Shown piece after piece: positions 41,353-50,886 of a stretch of DNA of 64,000 nucleotides. A model generated the notes under the pieces. It saw nothing but the letters and a program-made list of their open reading frames with translations. It made no database searches and had not been told where the DNA came from. The stretch covers positions 50,400 to 114,399 of the forward strand of contig CAZPMN010000007.1 of assembly GCA_964587835.1 (NCBI GenBank), written 5' to 3'. A program made the translations under genes and the position numbers. The stretch comes from Erginobacter sp964587835 (GTDB lineage: Bacteria > Auribacterota > Erginobacteria > Erginobacterales > Erginobacteraceae). The first letter of the stretch is position 1, and each line of letters opens with the position of its first letter.

Positions 41353-42960
41353 TCAAAACGCCCCGGCTACATTGAGGTCCTTGATATCGTCCACGTCCAC
41401 CCAGTGCCCGCGGATGTAGATCACGCGGATTTCCTGCCCGCGCCGGATGATCTCGTTAAAGAGTTCGGCCATCCGCATACTGCGCAATCCCTCTTCCGAG
41501 GAGAGTTCGGCCAGTAATTCCTGGAGAAAGTGGACCCCGTGGCGGGAAAGCTTCAGCAAACCCACCCACTCGCCGCAGATCGCCTTCTCGTCGAGGTCGG
41601 TGCTCATTCTTCTCATAACCGCCGTCTGTTCCAGGAGTCCTCTCCGGTAAGGCTGATCGCAGCTGACGAAATCGGTGTAGCGGCCCTTCTCCAGGCTCGG
41701 ACGCCAATCGGCGTCCACCATCGCCACGAAATCCCCCTCCGTCTCGAGCAGGGTGGAGGGGATGAACTTCCGGTACATAATATCCCCGTAGCAAAGCAGA
41801 ACCTTGTCCTCGATCCCCTGGATCCCCTTGAACAGAGAATAGACCTCCTGGGTCCGGTCATACTCGTCGTTATCGACGTAATGGAGGTTGGGAAAATCGA
41901 TCTTCTCCTTGTTGAATCCCCGGACCACGGTGATATCCTTGATCCCGATCTCGTTGAGGGTTTCGATCTGTCTCTTCAACAGCGGCTGGCCGGAGATCTC
42001 CAGCAGGGCCTTCGGCTTGTCCTGCGTCAGGACCCCGAGTTCGGCCCCCTGGGAGGCGGCCAGGATCACCGCGTGGGTCTTCTCGGCGAACCCCGGAAGG
42101 TACAACTTTTCCGCTTCCTCCAGTTCTTCCGCATCCTGGAGACGGAAAACCTCGGCCAGGGGCGCGATCCCGTCAACAATATTGAGCAACGATCTCTCCC
42201 GGGCCAGGGTTCCGGCGGTCTCCTTCATCGCTTTCAGGGCGCCTCGCAGGATCATATTCGCCCAGATCACCAGGCTGAAACCGGCTTCCTCGAAGACTTC
42301 GGTGGGAGTGGTGTAGTACTTGGTAGGCACGATCACCACCGGCAGCCGGTCCCCCCATTCCCTCATAAAAGCCAGGACCTGATCCGGTTTGGATATCTTG
42401 CTGTGAATCAGGATCCCGTCCGCACCCGCTTCGCGATAGGCCTCGGCCCGCTTCAGGGCTTCACCCAGCCCCCAACCGGCGATAAACGCCTCCACCCGGG
42501 CGATCACCGAAAATTCCGGGTCGCACTGGGTATCCTTGGCCGCCTTGATCTTGCCGGCGAACTCGTCGATCTCGGCCAGCGGCTGGCGCTCGCTGGCGAT
42601 AAAACTGTTCTTCTTTGGGAAGAGCTTGTCCTCGATGCACATCGCGGCCACGCAGCGCTGCTCCAGTTTTCGTACCAGTCTCCGTACGTTATTGAAGTTT
42701 CCGTAACCGGTATCGGCGTCGAAGAGCAGGGGTACGGTAGTCGCGTCGTTGATGAACTCGACTACTTCCAGCAGCTGTGTCCAACTGGCCTCGTTGCTGT
42801 CGCGAACCCCCAGAGCCGCCGAGATGGTGAGGCTACTGCCCCAGATCCCCTTGAAACCAGCTTCCTCGACCACCCTGGCGCTCAGGGCGTTATGGGCCTC
42901 GCAGATAAACTCCAGCTGATCCGATTGCAGGAGATGGCGAAATTGGGACGATTTTTTCAT
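41353..42960 (-). CDS. pepM: phosphoenolpyruvate mutase fused to a nucleotidyltransferase domain
   Basis: Residues 1-290 are PEP mutase: LLFDADTGYGN with Asp81 and Asp83, the diagnostic EDKLFPKKNS at 110-119, and RVEAFI with Arg155 and Glu157. It converts PEP to phosphonopyruvate, forming the C-P bond. Residues 295-535 are a sugar/cytidylyl-type nucleotidyltransferase: HAVILAASQGAELGVLTQDKPKALLEI (296-322), YGDIMY (391-396), WVDVDDIKDL near the end. In the glycine-rich loop the usual Arg is replaced by Glu307. Fusion of these two domains suggests that the phosphonate is used as a nucleotide-activated donor. First gene of the phosphonate group. Confidence 0.95.
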   Translation of the reverse strand: MKKSSQFRHLLQSDQLEFICEAHNALSARVVEEAGFKGIWGSSLTISAALGVRDSNEASWTQLLEVVEFINDATTVPLLFDADTGYGNFNNVRRLVRKLEQRCVAAMCIEDKLFPKKNSFIASERQPLAEIDEFAGKIKAAKDTQCDPEFSVIARVEAFIAGWGLGEALKRAEAYREAGADGILIHSKISKPDQVLAFMREWGDRLPVVIVPTKYYTTPTEVFEEAGFSLVIWANMILRGALKAMKETAGTLARERSLLNIVDGIAPLAEVFRLQDAEELEEAEKLYLPGFAEKTHAVILAASQGAELGVLTQDKPKALLEISGQPLLKRQIETLNEIGIKDITVVRGFNKEKIDFPNLHYVDNDEYDRTQEVYSLFKGIQGIEDKVLLCYGDIMYRKFIPSTLLETEGDFVAMVDADWRPSLEKGRYTDFVSCDQPYRRGLLEQTAVMRRMSTDLDEKAICGEWVGLLKLSRHGVHFLQELLAELSSEEGLRSMRMAELFNEIIRRGQEIRVIYIRGHWVDVDDIKDLNVAGAF

Positions 42961-43024
42961 ATTTCCTCAAATCTTGATCTGCGTTCCACCAGATTCAAAC
43001 CGCTTGGCTACCCAGAACGTATCT

Positions 43025-44107
43025 TCATTCCATACTCACCGCATAACTACCCGAACCGGGCTTTCTCCGGATTATGGATTCCAGATACCCTGTCACCTTC
43101 GCCGGCATCAGCGCCTTGAAGGTGACTATCAGAAAATGCTTCCAATCCCGCCGGAACTCTTTTATCAGTCCGGGAAAGATGGCAGGGAAACCAAGGGCAT
43201 AACGCACAAGTTTGAAGTATACCGCTATGGATCGAACTGCCGGCAAATCGGCCGTAGCATTCCAGCCTCGGATAAAGCTTCTGACAGTTCTTTCTATTAC
43301 AAAAGTCCGGGCTTGTTTTGACATCGGAACATTATTCATTACCAGCTTCCTGCTTTGAAGATCAATTAGTGCATCTTTGGAACGATGAACGCCACCCAAC
43401 ACACCGCCTGAATGAATACGGTAGACACTTCCGATAAAGTCCAGATAACCGGCATCCCCACTCCGTGTTGCCAAAATTGCCAACGCCCGGTCAAGCAATG
43501 GCATTCGCATCGCCCAGGTGGGCAAACACTTCGGAAGACAGCTTTTTCTATACATAACCGTAGCGGTAGGCGGAACGGGATATTTACTCATCGCAATGTC
43601 TTCTTGGGTCAGCGGCCGCTTCATCTCTTCAGGCAACTCTGAATTTTCGATTGGTTTTCCGCTTTGGTCAACCTTGATCCGGTTATGAAAGCACATAGCA
43701 TATTCCGGATGTTTCTCCAGATATACAACTTGCTTTTGCAGCTTGCTTGAATCAGTCCAATAATCGTCGCCTTCGCACAGGGCTATGTATCTTCCCCTGG
43801 CCGATCGAATATTACTGAGACCATTGAATCTTCCGGTGGGCATTCCATCGACGTATATTACGTCTTTTCTCGATCGAAGATAACATCGTATAATATGCGC
43901 GTATTTCTTGGCATATTCCAGGCAGATCTCCCGCGTCCCGTCTCTCGATTCGTCCTCTCCCAGCACGATCTCGAACGGGAAGTCTGTTTTTTGCCTCAAT
44001 ATACTATTCAGACATTGTTCGATATATCGTCGATGCTGATACGTCTGCACACATACCGACACCAGGGGATCGTTTGCGTCTGATTGGTTTTTCCCTGCTG
44101 TCTTCAT
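43025..44107 (-). CDS. GT2 glycosyltransferase
   Basis: From ATG 44107 the 360-residue product has PLVSVCVQTYQHRRYIEQCL (14-33), IVLGEDESRDGTREIC (47-62) and the acidic CEGDDYW motif (111-117), marks of GT2 enzymes of capsule and O-antigen loci. A TTG-start extension to 44242 exists without recognisable similarity. It follows the sulfotransferase gene and precedes pepM. Donor unknown. Confidence 0.82.
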   Translation of the reverse strand: MKTAGKNQSDANDPLVSVCVQTYQHRRYIEQCLNSILRQKTDFPFEIVLGEDESRDGTREICLEYAKKYAHIIRCYLRSRKDVIYVDGMPTGRFNGLSNIRSARGRYIALCEGDDYWTDSSKLQKQVVYLEKHPEYAMCFHNRIKVDQSGKPIENSELPEEMKRPLTQEDIAMSKYPVPPTATVMYRKSCLPKCLPTWAMRMPLLDRALAILATRSGDAGYLDFIGSVYRIHSGGVLGGVHRSKDALIDLQSRKLVMNNVPMSKQARTFVIERTVRSFIRGWNATADLPAVRSIAVYFKLVRYALGFPAIFPGLIKEFRRDWKHFLIVTFKALMPAKVTGYLESIIRRKPGSGSYAVSME

Positions 44108-44251
44108 CCACAAGATTGGAGGCGGGGTGCCTTTACTTGGAGGCACGGGGCAAATTCGCAGAAGCTCAGCGCAGGATGCCTCCCTTAACAATTTACTGCC
44201 GATTCCGCCGCAGCGCTCCGAAACCGATGGATTGAATATCAACGTATAATG

Positions 44252-45145
44252 TCAGGCCCTGGGCGATGACGAATTATCCCGCCCCCTGATTCGGCCCAGC
44301 GCTTCTCTTTTCTGGATGACGTTACGGAAGACATATTCCCCCTTGAAGTTCAGCCCCAATCGAGGAAATAAGGTTCTGTTCCTGTGGTGCTCAAAGGCCG
44401 TCAACGCGCTCTCCCCGATTTCTCTATGCGATTCGAGATTTAACATCCGGAGAGCCTCCAATTCTTCACTGTTTAGAGACGGATTATGATGCGCGATGGG
44501 GAGCTGCATATCCCTGACATTGAATATCCGGGCGAACTCCCGGTTAACATTCGTGCCGACGTTTGAAATCAGATCATCAAACGAAAGAAGATGGACGATC
44601 GGAAACTTCTTCTTTACGCGAGCGGTCACGGCTTCAACGTCCAGATCGTTATAGAAATTCCGATCCCTGAACTTCATAATCCACAATTCAAACTCCTCAA
44701 ACGTCCCGAAGTATCCCATCTTCACCATTTCGCCATACAATGACCTAATTAGGCACTTCGTCTCGCGATGCACCAATATTATCTCCGCTTCGGCACCGGC
44801 GAATAATTCCGCCAGGCGGATAATCTTGTCCATCGGATCGATGCCCTGCAAGGACGAATTCATTACCAGTTGCTCGCTTGAAATCACATTCGGCCTATCC
44901 TCAACAAGAGCGGATTGAATCGCAGCACGGGCTGCTGGAAAATGCGCCTCGTAGAAGTCTCTGCGGGAGTATTTCAATAAGATCTCAAAAATAAACTCTA
45001 TATCCGGGGAGACATAAGAGATATTGTCGCCAATGCCAATTCCGAAGTAGTTGATGTCCGGATGCTTTTCAAACAAGCTTCTCTGCAGTGTAGTGGAAAG
45101 ACACTTCGGATACCCAATATGGATAAACACTTTGGCCATAGTCAT
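44252..45145 (-). CDS. sulfotransferase family protein (PAPS-dependent)
   Basis: The 297-residue product starts with KVFIHIGYPKCLSTTLQRSL; GYPKCLSTTLQ (11-21) is the 5'-phosphosulfate-binding loop. AEIILVHRETKCLIRSLYGEMVKMG (about 118-142) matches the 3'-phosphate-binding region with Arg and Ser. Such enzymes move sulfate from PAPS to a sugar hydroxyl. PAPS could be made by the CysD/CysNC proteins encoded 6-9 kb away in the same locus. The acceptor is probably the glycan of this locus. Confidence 0.85.
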   Translation of the reverse strand: MTMAKVFIHIGYPKCLSTTLQRSLFEKHPDINYFGIGIGDNISYVSPDIEFIFEILLKYSRRDFYEAHFPAARAAIQSALVEDRPNVISSEQLVMNSSLQGIDPMDKIIRLAELFAGAEAEIILVHRETKCLIRSLYGEMVKMGYFGTFEEFELWIMKFRDRNFYNDLDVEAVTARVKKKFPIVHLLSFDDLISNVGTNVNREFARIFNVRDMQLPIAHHNPSLNSEELEALRMLNLESHREIGESALTAFEHHRNRTLFPRLGLNFKGEYVFRNVIQKREALGRIRGRDNSSSPRA

Positions 45146-45326
45146 TCTATCCTTCTACGTGACCTGCTAAGCTCCCTTGGCAGGGACGGCTACCCTAATA
45201 TATCGAAATGTTGATGGCCTGCTGTATCCGCCCACCCTGTTTGATTTTAACCCTGCGCTCCGCTCCCGTCCAGCTGTTCGCTCCATCTGGCGAGCAAGAT
45301 GGCTGACTCACGTCAGCCAGAGAAAC

Positions 45327-46151
45327 TCACCTTATTTTAACCTTGAACAGAGCACCGGCTAACGGCTCGGCATTCTTATGGTCCTTAGCTGTAGTTACGT
45401 AAAGGCAATTCAAGTTCGCGCCGCCCAAGCAGCACGAGGTAACACGACTACACGGGAGCCTGACGGCATCCAATTTGACTCCCGTCTCCGGGTCCCACCT
45501 GCACACCCTGCCGCCGTCCCATTCCGCAACCCAGATCGTGCCGTCCACGTCAACGCACATACCGTCCGGATACCCTGTGCCCTCCAATTCGACCGCGTAT
45601 GAATCGAAAACCGCTTCCCCAGATTCTATATCATATTTATAGCGGCCGACTTTTTTAGTCGGTGTATCGACAAAGTACAGAATATCACCGGCATCGGAAA
45701 AACCGATGCCATTGGATATCGTGGTATTGCTCACTATTGTTTTGCTCTGCCGACCGTCAAAGGAATAAAGCCTTCCGCGACCGGGCAGATCCTCCTCATC
45801 GCCCTTGGTACCGACAAGCAGCCGCCCGCAGGGATCCAATTTTCCGTCGTTATAGCGCATCGCCGGGTCGTCGTCCAGCTGCTTGAGAAAGGTCCGCTCA
45901 CCGTTCCAGGGCTTGATTCGGTAAACCCCGGATTTTTCCGCGGACAACAGCGTCCCCTCTTTTTCGACAACCGCGCACCCGACTCGCCCATCAGTCAGGA
46001 ATGATTGAATTTCTCCTGTCTTTGGATTAAGACGGTAAATCATACACTGCTCGATGGAAACACAATAGACAACCTCGTTTTCCACATCCCAGCAGGGACT
46101 CTCAAGCAGCGTGGAGCCGCCGTAGAAAACCAATTCAGGCTGTTTCAGCAT
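45327..46151 (-). CDS. SMP-30/gluconolactonase-like beta-propeller protein
   Basis: The 274-residue product has the SMP-30 pattern: GSTLLESPCWDVENEVVYCVSIEQ (N-terminal), RYNDGKLDPCGRLLVGTKG (about 98-116), ISNGIGFSDAGDILYFVDT and YPDGMCVDVDGTIWVAEWDGG, with the metal-binding Glu, Asn and Asp positions. Members hydrolyse lactones of sugar acids. Location between a sulfotransferase and a glycosyltransferase suggests action on a sugar-derived lactone, but the substrate is unknown. A 181-bp gap without features precedes the sulfotransferase gene start. Confidence 0.87.
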   Translation of the reverse strand: MLKQPELVFYGGSTLLESPCWDVENEVVYCVSIEQCMIYRLNPKTGEIQSFLTDGRVGCAVVEKEGTLLSAEKSGVYRIKPWNGERTFLKQLDDDPAMRYNDGKLDPCGRLLVGTKGDEEDLPGRGRLYSFDGRQSKTIVSNTTISNGIGFSDAGDILYFVDTPTKKVGRYKYDIESGEAVFDSYAVELEGTGYPDGMCVDVDGTIWVAEWDGGRVCRWDPETGVKLDAVRLPCSRVTSCCLGGANLNCLYVTTAKDHKNAEPLAGALFKVKIR

Positions 46152-46157
46152 ATGCCG

Positions 46158-47378
46158 CTACACCTCCAAGCCGAACTTCCGCAACAGGTCCTGAATATCG
46201 TCATTATAGTGGGATACCCTGGCGATCTTTTGAATTGGCACGCCGATGCTTGCGAGCTTTTGGACCATAGTCTCGGCGATCGTCTCGTCTATGAAAGCCA
46301 CCAGGACATAATCGTATACCATACGGTTAAGCAATGACAGCGCGTCCACGTTCAACCCAAGGATCCGATACTTGCCGGAAAGCTCATCGACCCAGCCAGC
46401 CACCTTGTAGTTGCGACTCCTTTGCAACCGTTTATACAAGTGCTGGCCAAACGTCCCCGCTCCGCAGATGACTACCCTGCTATCAGGTTCCACGCTTCCG
46501 AATGCGTGCAATTCGTTTTGGGCACACGAATCTCCCGGCGCGCTATAAGCACGAACGGTCAGCAAGCTCAAGACGAAATATTGGAGTTGCGGCATAAGCA
46601 TCTCCGCATAAGGGGTCTCAAGAAATCGCCCCTTCAAATAGCGGTACAGAACAGCGACCTTGGAGACCTCGGTTAACTTGGGAGTCTTTATCAAGGAATC
46701 AGCTCTCTGCCGGTAATGATAGTGCGCGGAATCCACGACGCAGACCACCCGGGAATCGAGGAGACAGGGATAAACACAGGCAGCGTCTTCACCGATGAAT
46801 ATCCTTTCATCAACTCGCATCTGATTAGCGAACAGCACAGACCGGCGGAATAGCTTCCCCCAAACATAGGAAAATATGCCGAATCGCGAGAACTTGCCGC
46901 TGTGCATCATAACCGGATAGATACTTTTAATCATTTGTTCGGCGCGATACACACCGCAAGGCACGGTATTGCAAAGCGTTTCCATATGCCCCGGCAGATC
47001 TTCTTTGTGCCCGGCGACCACCATATCCGCTTCGTGGCGCAACGCAACCGTCATCATATGTTCGTACATTTCGGGCTCAGCCCAGTCGTCTCCGTCAACA
47101 TACGCAACGTACTCTCCAGTTGACAGTCGCAGACCAGCCTTCCGCGAACTGATCAGTCCCTGGTTGCTCTGATGGATCACTTTGATGCGCCGGTCCCTGG
47201 CCAAATAGAAATCACAGATCTCCTTGCATCCATCGGAAGAGCCGTCGTTAACCAATACGATTTCGATGTTCGGGTGGGTCTGGGCCAGCAGGCTTTCGAC
47301 ACACTGTCGAAGATAAGGTTCCACATTGTAAATAGGAACGATAATACTTACCCTGCCCTTTTCGCCGGCTTCAGTCAT
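46158..47378 (-). CDS. GT2 glycosyltransferase with C-terminal Rossmann-like domain
   Basis: Residues 1-290 are GT-A: RVSIIVPIYNVEPYLRQCVES (9-29), IVLVNDGSSDGC (40-51), YVDGDDW (93-99) and FIGEDAAC near 194-201. Residues from about 301 form a second domain starting RVVICGAGTFGQHLYKRL (301-318), a nucleotide-binding Gly motif like that of sugar-modifying or CoA-binding Rossmann proteins. The fusion suggests a sugar-handling partner activity or a regulatory domain. It is 6 bp from the SMP-30 gene, so co-transcribed. Confidence 0.83.
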   Translation of the reverse strand: MTEAGEKGRVSIIVPIYNVEPYLRQCVESLLAQTHPNIEIVLVNDGSSDGCKEICDFYLARDRRIKVIHQSNQGLISSRKAGLRLSTGEYVAYVDGDDWAEPEMYEHMMTVALRHEADMVVAGHKEDLPGHMETLCNTVPCGVYRAEQMIKSIYPVMMHSGKFSRFGIFSYVWGKLFRRSVLFANQMRVDERIFIGEDAACVYPCLLDSRVVCVVDSAHYHYRQRADSLIKTPKLTEVSKVAVLYRYLKGRFLETPYAEMLMPQLQYFVLSLLTVRAYSAPGDSCAQNELHAFGSVEPDSRVVICGAGTFGQHLYKRLQRSRNYKVAGWVDELSGKYRILGLNVDALSLLNRMVYDYVLVAFIDETIAETMVQKLASIGVPIQKIARVSHYNDDIQDLLRKFGLEV

Positions 47379-47569
47379 TGGTCCAGTTCACACTAATTGA
47401 TACCGCCGCTTCTTCATCCGGTGTGCTACCGCGCCGGTCTTTCTGATAGCGCACTGATTCCGAAATTGATTCCGCTGCTTGATGTTTCAAAAGGCGAGAA
47501 GATGATTGGGATGCGATATCGCCGGTCATATGTCAAATCCTTCGGGAGACGATCCGTTGAAAACGTTCA

Positions 47570-48337
47570 TCACAGGTACCATCCGCCGGTAATCCGCAAG
47601 TTGGATCCCGAGACCATTCTGGAATCGTCCGATAGCAGATAGATTATGCCGGGAACAAAATCGTCCACTTCCGTCATCCGGCCGGACGGCAGTGTGCTCG
47701 AGGCCCACTCCCGCAACTTATCTTCAGTCATTCCCTGCCGCTGGCGGAGTGCTATCTCCCCTTCGGTCGCAGTCCAGCCCATCGTAATGCAATTGGCCCT
47801 TACTCCGAATCTGGCGTAGTGCTCGGATATATGCCTCGTCAATGTCAGAAGCGCCCCCTTCGAGCAGGCGTAAGCCACCCTGTCCCGTTCCCCGCTCCAG
47901 GCGTGGGGAGAACCAACCAGGATAATCGAACCACCCCCGGATTTCTTCATATGCCTGACGGCGTGCTGGCAGCAGAATAAGGCAGCGCGAACATTAACGT
48001 CAAAAATGGAATCGAAGTTTTCATCGTCACAATCCAGCAGCGACGCCGGGGTCGTTATGCCCGCATAGTTAAAAAAACCGTCTACTCTGTCGAAAGCATC
48101 GATCGCTCGGTCAAACAGGCGCCTGCAGTCTTGAGTCTTCCTCAAATCGATTTCAACGAACAACCCCTGGCCACCGAACTCTTCGATCGTATTAATATTC
48201 TCCGCGGCAGCCTTCCTGTCACGCCCGCCAAACACAACTTTGGCTCCCTGCCGCGCAGCTTGGAGCACTACCGCCTTCCCGACACCTTTGGTCCCCCCCG
48301 AGACAATAACTACTTTATTATCCAACGATACCGTCAT
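47570..48337 (-). CDS. short-chain dehydrogenase/reductase
   Basis: The 255-residue SDR has the cofactor motif VSGGTKGVGKA (12-22), the NYAG motif (90-93), catalytic Ser143 (VGSPHAW) and Tyr156-x3-Lys160 (YACSK). It probably reduces or oxidises a sugar or polyol in the locus. A 191-bp gap without clear features separates it from the GT2 gene. It is 23 bp from the FkbM methyltransferase gene. Confidence 0.9.
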   Translation of the reverse strand: MTVSLDNKVVIVSGGTKGVGKAVVLQAARQGAKVVFGGRDRKAAAENINTIEEFGGQGLFVEIDLRKTQDCRRLFDRAIDAFDRVDGFFNYAGITTPASLLDCDDENFDSIFDVNVRAALFCCQHAVRHMKKSGGGSIILVGSPHAWSGERDRVAYACSKGALLTLTRHISEHYARFGVRANCITMGWTATEGEIALRQRQGMTEDKLREWASSTLPSGRMTEVDDFVPGIIYLLSDDSRMVSGSNLRITGGWYL

Positions 48338-48360
48338 ATCACTGCATCCACTTGCGAAGA

Positions 48361-49461
48361 TTACCTACAGGTGGCATACAGGCAAGCGTCTATGGCCAAA
48401 GGTTTATGCAACCGGAAATACAATTTATATTCCGGAACCAACGACCTGAGATACCGGGGGATTGTTATGCAGTCATCGCGCTTGTGATATACCGAGACTG
48501 CCAGGGTGGGCTTATGGGCAAGGATGGTTGATCTTGCACCCCTGAGCGCATTCAATTCCGATCCTTCAATATCCATACATATAAATGTCACCGGCTCCAC
48601 GCCAACAATATTGTCAATGGTATCTACATCGATCATAGTTTCGCCGTCATTATCAAGGCACGACCGCATATTACGGGATGCCTTGAAATGAAGCCGATCT
48701 CTCCTGTTGAATGCTCCGGTCTGCAATATCTTGACCATATCGCTTAAGCCGGCTGATTTAACATACTTCAACAAGTTTTCTGCATTGCGCCTATCCGGCT
48801 CCAGACCATATATTCGGAAGCACTTATCACCAACAACTTGAAGATAGCTCCGAATCGTATCCCCGTCATAGGCCCCACAATTAACCAACACCTCACTATC
48901 CCGAAACCCGAGAATATCCGGTTCAGGCAGTTGTGTCATCACACGCGTGGTGGGGAAATACTGAGGCACGACAACATAGGGCCATAAAAATGAGGCATCT
49001 GAATTTACTTTGGCATTTAGATACGCTTGATAACTCAGCTTGCTTGTTTCATCTGCCAGATATTGAAATAGGTATTCGTATCTGCTTTCGTTCTTCAGGT
49101 AATAATCATAGGTTATTGTTTCATATTCATAAGACTCGGAATAATACAGAACTTTAACGGCCCCAGGAAATTTAGACTGGAACTCTCCGGTATCTGCAAA
49201 ATATGCCTCGCTAAATCCCAGCACCAGGACATATTCCCGATACTTCGCATTACACTTCGACACACTTAGGCATTTCTCCTTTGAACTCGCCACATATTCA
49301 TCATCTACAACGTAATCGGAAGGTATAACACCATACAACCGCATTTTTTTTTCTGTATACGAGGCAATAGACCCATCCCCATAGATGACCACTGGCAAAT
49401 TCAGCTGTCTTATCATCTTCGTTACAGCTATGTCTTGATTACCTTGATGGACAATCCTCAT
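48361..49461 (-). CDS. FkbM-family methyltransferase with N-terminal Rossmann-like region
   Basis: The C-terminal half of this 366-residue protein is an FkbM-type methyltransferase: SEVLVNCGAYDGDTIRSYL (about 188-206), FRIYGLEPDRRNAENL, and VTFICMDIEGSELNALRGA (about 290-308), ending with the family segment LAVSVYHKRDDCITIPRYLRSLVPEYKLYFRLH. The N-terminal about 110 residues have LPVVIYGDGSIASYTEKKM and resemble a sugar-binding Rossmann region. It likely O-methylates a sugar of the glycan. Confidence 0.87.
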   Translation of the reverse strand: MRIVHQGNQDIAVTKMIRQLNLPVVIYGDGSIASYTEKKMRLYGVIPSDYVVDDEYVASSKEKCLSVSKCNAKYREYVLVLGFSEAYFADTGEFQSKFPGAVKVLYYSESYEYETITYDYYLKNESRYEYLFQYLADETSKLSYQAYLNAKVNSDASFLWPYVVVPQYFPTTRVMTQLPEPDILGFRDSEVLVNCGAYDGDTIRSYLQVVGDKCFRIYGLEPDRRNAENLLKYVKSAGLSDMVKILQTGAFNRRDRLHFKASRNMRSCLDNDGETMIDVDTIDNIVGVEPVTFICMDIEGSELNALRGARSTILAHKPTLAVSVYHKRDDCITIPRYLRSLVPEYKLYFRLHKPLAIDACLYATCR

Positions 49462-49523
49462 AATTTGACTGGGTGGCTTTAGATTTAACCGGACCGGTTT
49501 TAGTTGAACGTTGTTTTAGAACT

Positions 49524-50804
49524 TCAGATGCGCTCCGAGTCGAGACCGCGGAGTAACATACTGCGCCCGTTTTCATCGTATATATCGACATCTTCCTGCA
49601 ACTGCTTGACTTTGCTCCACATCTCTTCCCTGGTCGCGCAAACCATATAAATGCGGGCTACGACCTGCGCCTCCGTTCCCACCATCTCGCGCGTGACCGC
49701 GTCGCCTTCGTGCAGGCGCTGAAGCACCCTGATCACTGCCGGCTCCCTGGCCGCCTGCGCCAATCCCTCTATCCGGCTGATTACCCCCTCTCTGGCCAGA
49801 AACCACATTGTGCAGGCGGATTTCCCCCGGAACCGGTGATCATTCATAACACTTAAATCTTCATTGCCCATAGAACCGGTAAGCGCGAACCGGATCAGCA
49901 TTGCTTTCTGGTCGAACCCGTTGACCGCTTCGATATGCAGATTCAGAGCTTCTCCCTGAAGCCGGAAACCGGGATCATAAACATAGAAAACTCCATCCTC
50001 AACAAAGGCTGATATCAAGAATACTCCATTGGCAACGTCCATATCCCTGAACATACGAATTAGTTTTTCGTGAAGTTTATCCAGATACAAATCCGCATAT
50101 CTTGACGGACAGGTCGCGCCGATGCAGACCCTGCTGACGTTCCCCTGCTCATAGCTAGTGTATCGATCGGCAGTAGCCGATAACCAAATCTCTCCGTCTT
50201 TGAAGGTAAAGTAAATCAGCATATCGTCGCAATCCATATAGCGCTCTATAAGGAAGCGCTCGCTGGCTGAATAGGCCACCGCCTTTTCAATAGCACTGTG
50301 AACCTGGACTTTTTCGCGGCAGATGGACATTCCCTTGCCGGAACAGCCATCGGCCGGCTTGATGAGAACGGGGAATTGGAGCCGGTCCAAATCATCCATT
50401 GTAAAATCGCGGGTCAATGTGAAAAACGGAATCGGGTTGATCCCGTACCGCAGGCAGCGTTGCCTGAACTTGTGCTTGTCCGTAAACACCTCGCACTGCT
50501 CCCTGGTCCCATAGCAGGGCAGGCTCAGGGCCTCGCAGACCCGCTGGTATGGGACGATAAGCCGGTCCGCCACGCCGACAAGAACCCCATCCGCTTCCTC
50601 CTGCCTGGCAAGCGAGATCAGGCCCGGCACGTCCAGACCGTCCACGTCGAATCCCTGGCTGGCGTACCTCTTGGCATACGCATTCGGATCGTAATCGGTG
50701 ACGATGACATAGACGCCCAACTCTTTGGCCGTCTCTATCAGCGGCACGGTCTCCGGATTGGCGCCGATAATCAGCAATTTTTTCCCCGCCAGGTTCGATG
50801 TCAT
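49524..50804 (-). CDS. ATP-grasp domain protein
   Basis: The 426-residue product has a Rossmann-like preATP-grasp start (KKLLIIGANPETVPLIETAKELG) and an ATP-grasp core with FPVLIKPADGCSGKGMSICR (about 144-163), FLIERYMDC, and the metal-binding VYDPGFRLQGEALN. ATP-grasp enzymes join a carboxylate to an amine or thiol via acyl phosphate. In polysaccharide loci they may attach amino acids to uronic acids; this is a guess. No partner ligase domain is fused. Confidence 0.85.
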   Translation of the reverse strand: MTSNLAGKKLLIIGANPETVPLIETAKELGVYVIVTDYDPNAYAKRYASQGFDVDGLDVPGLISLARQEEADGVLVGVADRLIVPYQRVCEALSLPCYGTREQCEVFTDKHKFRQRCLRYGINPIPFFTLTRDFTMDDLDRLQFPVLIKPADGCSGKGMSICREKVQVHSAIEKAVAYSASERFLIERYMDCDDMLIYFTFKDGEIWLSATADRYTSYEQGNVSRVCIGATCPSRYADLYLDKLHEKLIRMFRDMDVANGVFLISAFVEDGVFYVYDPGFRLQGEALNLHIEAVNGFDQKAMLIRFALTGSMGNEDLSVMNDHRFRGKSACTMWFLAREGVISRIEGLAQAAREPAVIRVLQRLHEGDAVTREMVGTEAQVVARIYMVCATREEMWSKVKQLQEDVDIYDENGRSMLLRGLDSERI

Positions 50805-50886
50805 TGTTCTCCTCGAAACGAGCAGTTGAAGGCATATCCCGGATCGGATTTGCGATCAACTGGGCTGCAAATAGGGTCAGTTCCTT

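Noticed and set aside
41530..43119. Long plus-strand open frame opposite pepM
   Set aside because: It is an antisense shadow of GC-rich coding sequence; the minus-strand product has clear PEP mutase motifs.
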